Source: Acidobacteriaceae bacterium
GTDB taxonomy: Bacteria; Acidobacteriota; Terriglobia; Terriglobales; Acidobacteriaceae
DNA: 5,259 nucleotides
Assembly: GCA_003139975.1 (NCBI GenBank)
Contig: PLHN01000505.1
Coordinates: 1 to 5,259, forward strand
Direction: 5' to 3'
Positions 4,556 through 5,259 of the stretch are shown in pieces. Within the stretch, counting starts at the first letter, position 1, and each line of letters opens with the position of its first letter. The notes beneath the pieces are model-generated. The model saw nothing but the letters and a program-made list of their open reading frames with translations, made no database searches and was not told where the DNA came from. Made by a program: the position numbers and the translations under genes.

Positions 4556-5259
4556 ATGACCATCGCAGAACTGAAAGAAAAAAATATTACGGAGCTGACC
4601 AAGATCGCCCGATCCTTGGAACTCCCCGGCGCCAGCGGACTCCGCAAACAGGACCTCATCTTCAAGATCCTGCAGGCGCAAAGTGAAAAAGAAGGGCACA
4701 TCTTCGCCGAAGGTGTGCTGGAGATCCTCCCTGACGGCTACGGCTTCCTGCGCTCGCCCGACTACAACTACCTGCCCGGGCCCGACGACATTTACGTGTC
4801 GCCGTCGCAGATCCGCAAGTTTGACCTGAAAACCGGCGACACCATCAGCGGCCAGGTGCGCCCGCCCCACGAGGGCGAGAAATACTTTGCGCTGGTCAAG
4901 ATCGAGGCGGTCAATTTCGAGTCGCCCGACGAGGCGCGCAACAAGATTCTGTTCGACAACCTGACGCCGCTCTATCCGCAGGAGCGGTTGAAGCTCGAAA
5001 CCGTCCGCGAGAACATCAGCGCGCGCGTCATGGACCTGCTTACACCCCTCGGTAAGGGACAACGCGGCCTGATCGTTTCTCCGCCCCGCGCCGGCAAAAC
5101 CATGCTGCTGCAGAACGTGGCGAATTCGATTACTACGAATCACCCTGAAGTCGTGCTGATGGTTCTGCTGATCGACGAGCGCCCGGAAGAAGTCACCGAT
5201 ATGCAGCGCTCGGTCAAGGGCGAAGTTATCTCCTCGACCTTCGACGAGCCCGCTGCCCG
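4556..5259 (+). CDS. rho: Transcription termination factor Rho (3' end outside window)
   Basis: The first 234 residues of Rho, a hexameric RNA-dependent ATPase and helicase that ends transcription. In order, it has the helical N-terminal domain ([20 protein letters not shown], with [11 protein letters not shown] at 29-39), then the cold-shock-like RNA-binding domain with [15 protein letters not shown] (53-67) and [17 protein letters not shown] (75-91). The ATPase domain starts with GKGQRGLIV and contains the P-loop PPRAGKT (176-182) and [11 protein letters not shown] (204-214). The match to E. coli Rho is close throughout, with no long insertion between the N-terminal helices and the RNA-binding domain. 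The last third of the ATPase domain, with the Q and R loops, lies beyond the window, and nothing suggests a break. The ATG at 4556 follows AGGTGA (4548-4553), which matches the 16S rRNA tail. It is probably co-transcribed with rpoZ. Confidence 0.97.
   Translation, partial: MTIAELKEKNITELTKIARSLELPGASGLRKQDLIFKILQAQSEKEGHIFAEGVLEILPDGYGFLRSPDYNYLPGPDDIYVSPSQIRKFDLKTGDTISGQVRPPHEGEKYFALVKIEAVNFESPDEARNKILFDNLTPLYPQERLKLETVRENISARVMDLLTPLGKGQRGLIVSPPRAGKTMLLQNVANSITTNHPEVVLMVLLIDERPEEVTDMQRSVKGEVISSTFDEPAA

Noticed and set aside
4241..5143. A 300-codon open frame on the minus strand opposite rpoZ and rho
   Set aside because: It mirrors the rho coding strand, is rich in Arg, Leu, Val and Gln as antisense frames of GC-rich genes are, and shows no family motifs.
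1..5259. CRISPR arrays, insertion sequences, tRNA or rRNA genes
   Set aside because: No regularly spaced repeats, transposase motifs, terminal repeats or cloverleaf-type sequence were seen on either strand.

Overview
The window looks like chromosomal sequence from a fairly GC-rich bacterium, most likely an acidobacterium. Three things suggest this: the style of the S20 protein, an omega-like protein with the run NRYMLCQLASKATRKF followed by HKPNTRIQ, and a Ycf46-type AAA ATPase beside housekeeping genes. The taxon is inferred from remembered family resemblance, not from a search.

Left part (1-1937). The window opens with what may be the last 13 codons of a plus-strand gene, followed by a small hairpin. 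Two tightly linked minus-strand genes converge on it. The first to be transcribed encodes a 369-residue OLD/AAA15-type SMC-like ATPase. Three bases after its stop codon begins a 232-residue DUF3226 protein with the acidic motifs of a TOPRIM nuclease. Together they have the two-gene layout of PARIS (AriA ATPase plus AriB TOPRIM) and resemble OLD/Gabija nucleases split into two chains. They are the best candidate here for an undescribed, probably anti-phage, system.

Middle part (1938-3698). A third minus-strand gene encodes a Ycf46-like AAA+ ATPase with a complete C-terminal AAA module and a P-loop-less N-terminal half. It lies head to head with rpsT. The short divergent interval holds a good sigma70-type promoter for rpsT, a weaker one facing the other way, and two hairpins in the rpsT leader.

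Right part (3699-5259). rpsT (ribosomal protein S20) is followed by about 300 bases without a gene. This gap is not empty: it holds a second strong sigma70-type promoter and a leader of about 220 nt with several stems, including two mutually exclusive pairings. It also has a perfect 14-bp palindrome just before the ribosome binding site of an omega-like gene (rpoZ). After a 9-bp GC hairpin comes rho, cut off by the window end. The last two genes appear to be one transcription unit joining an RNA polymerase subunit with the termination factor. The leader and inter-gene hairpin are plausible control points, since rho is known to regulate itself through its leader in Escherichia coli.
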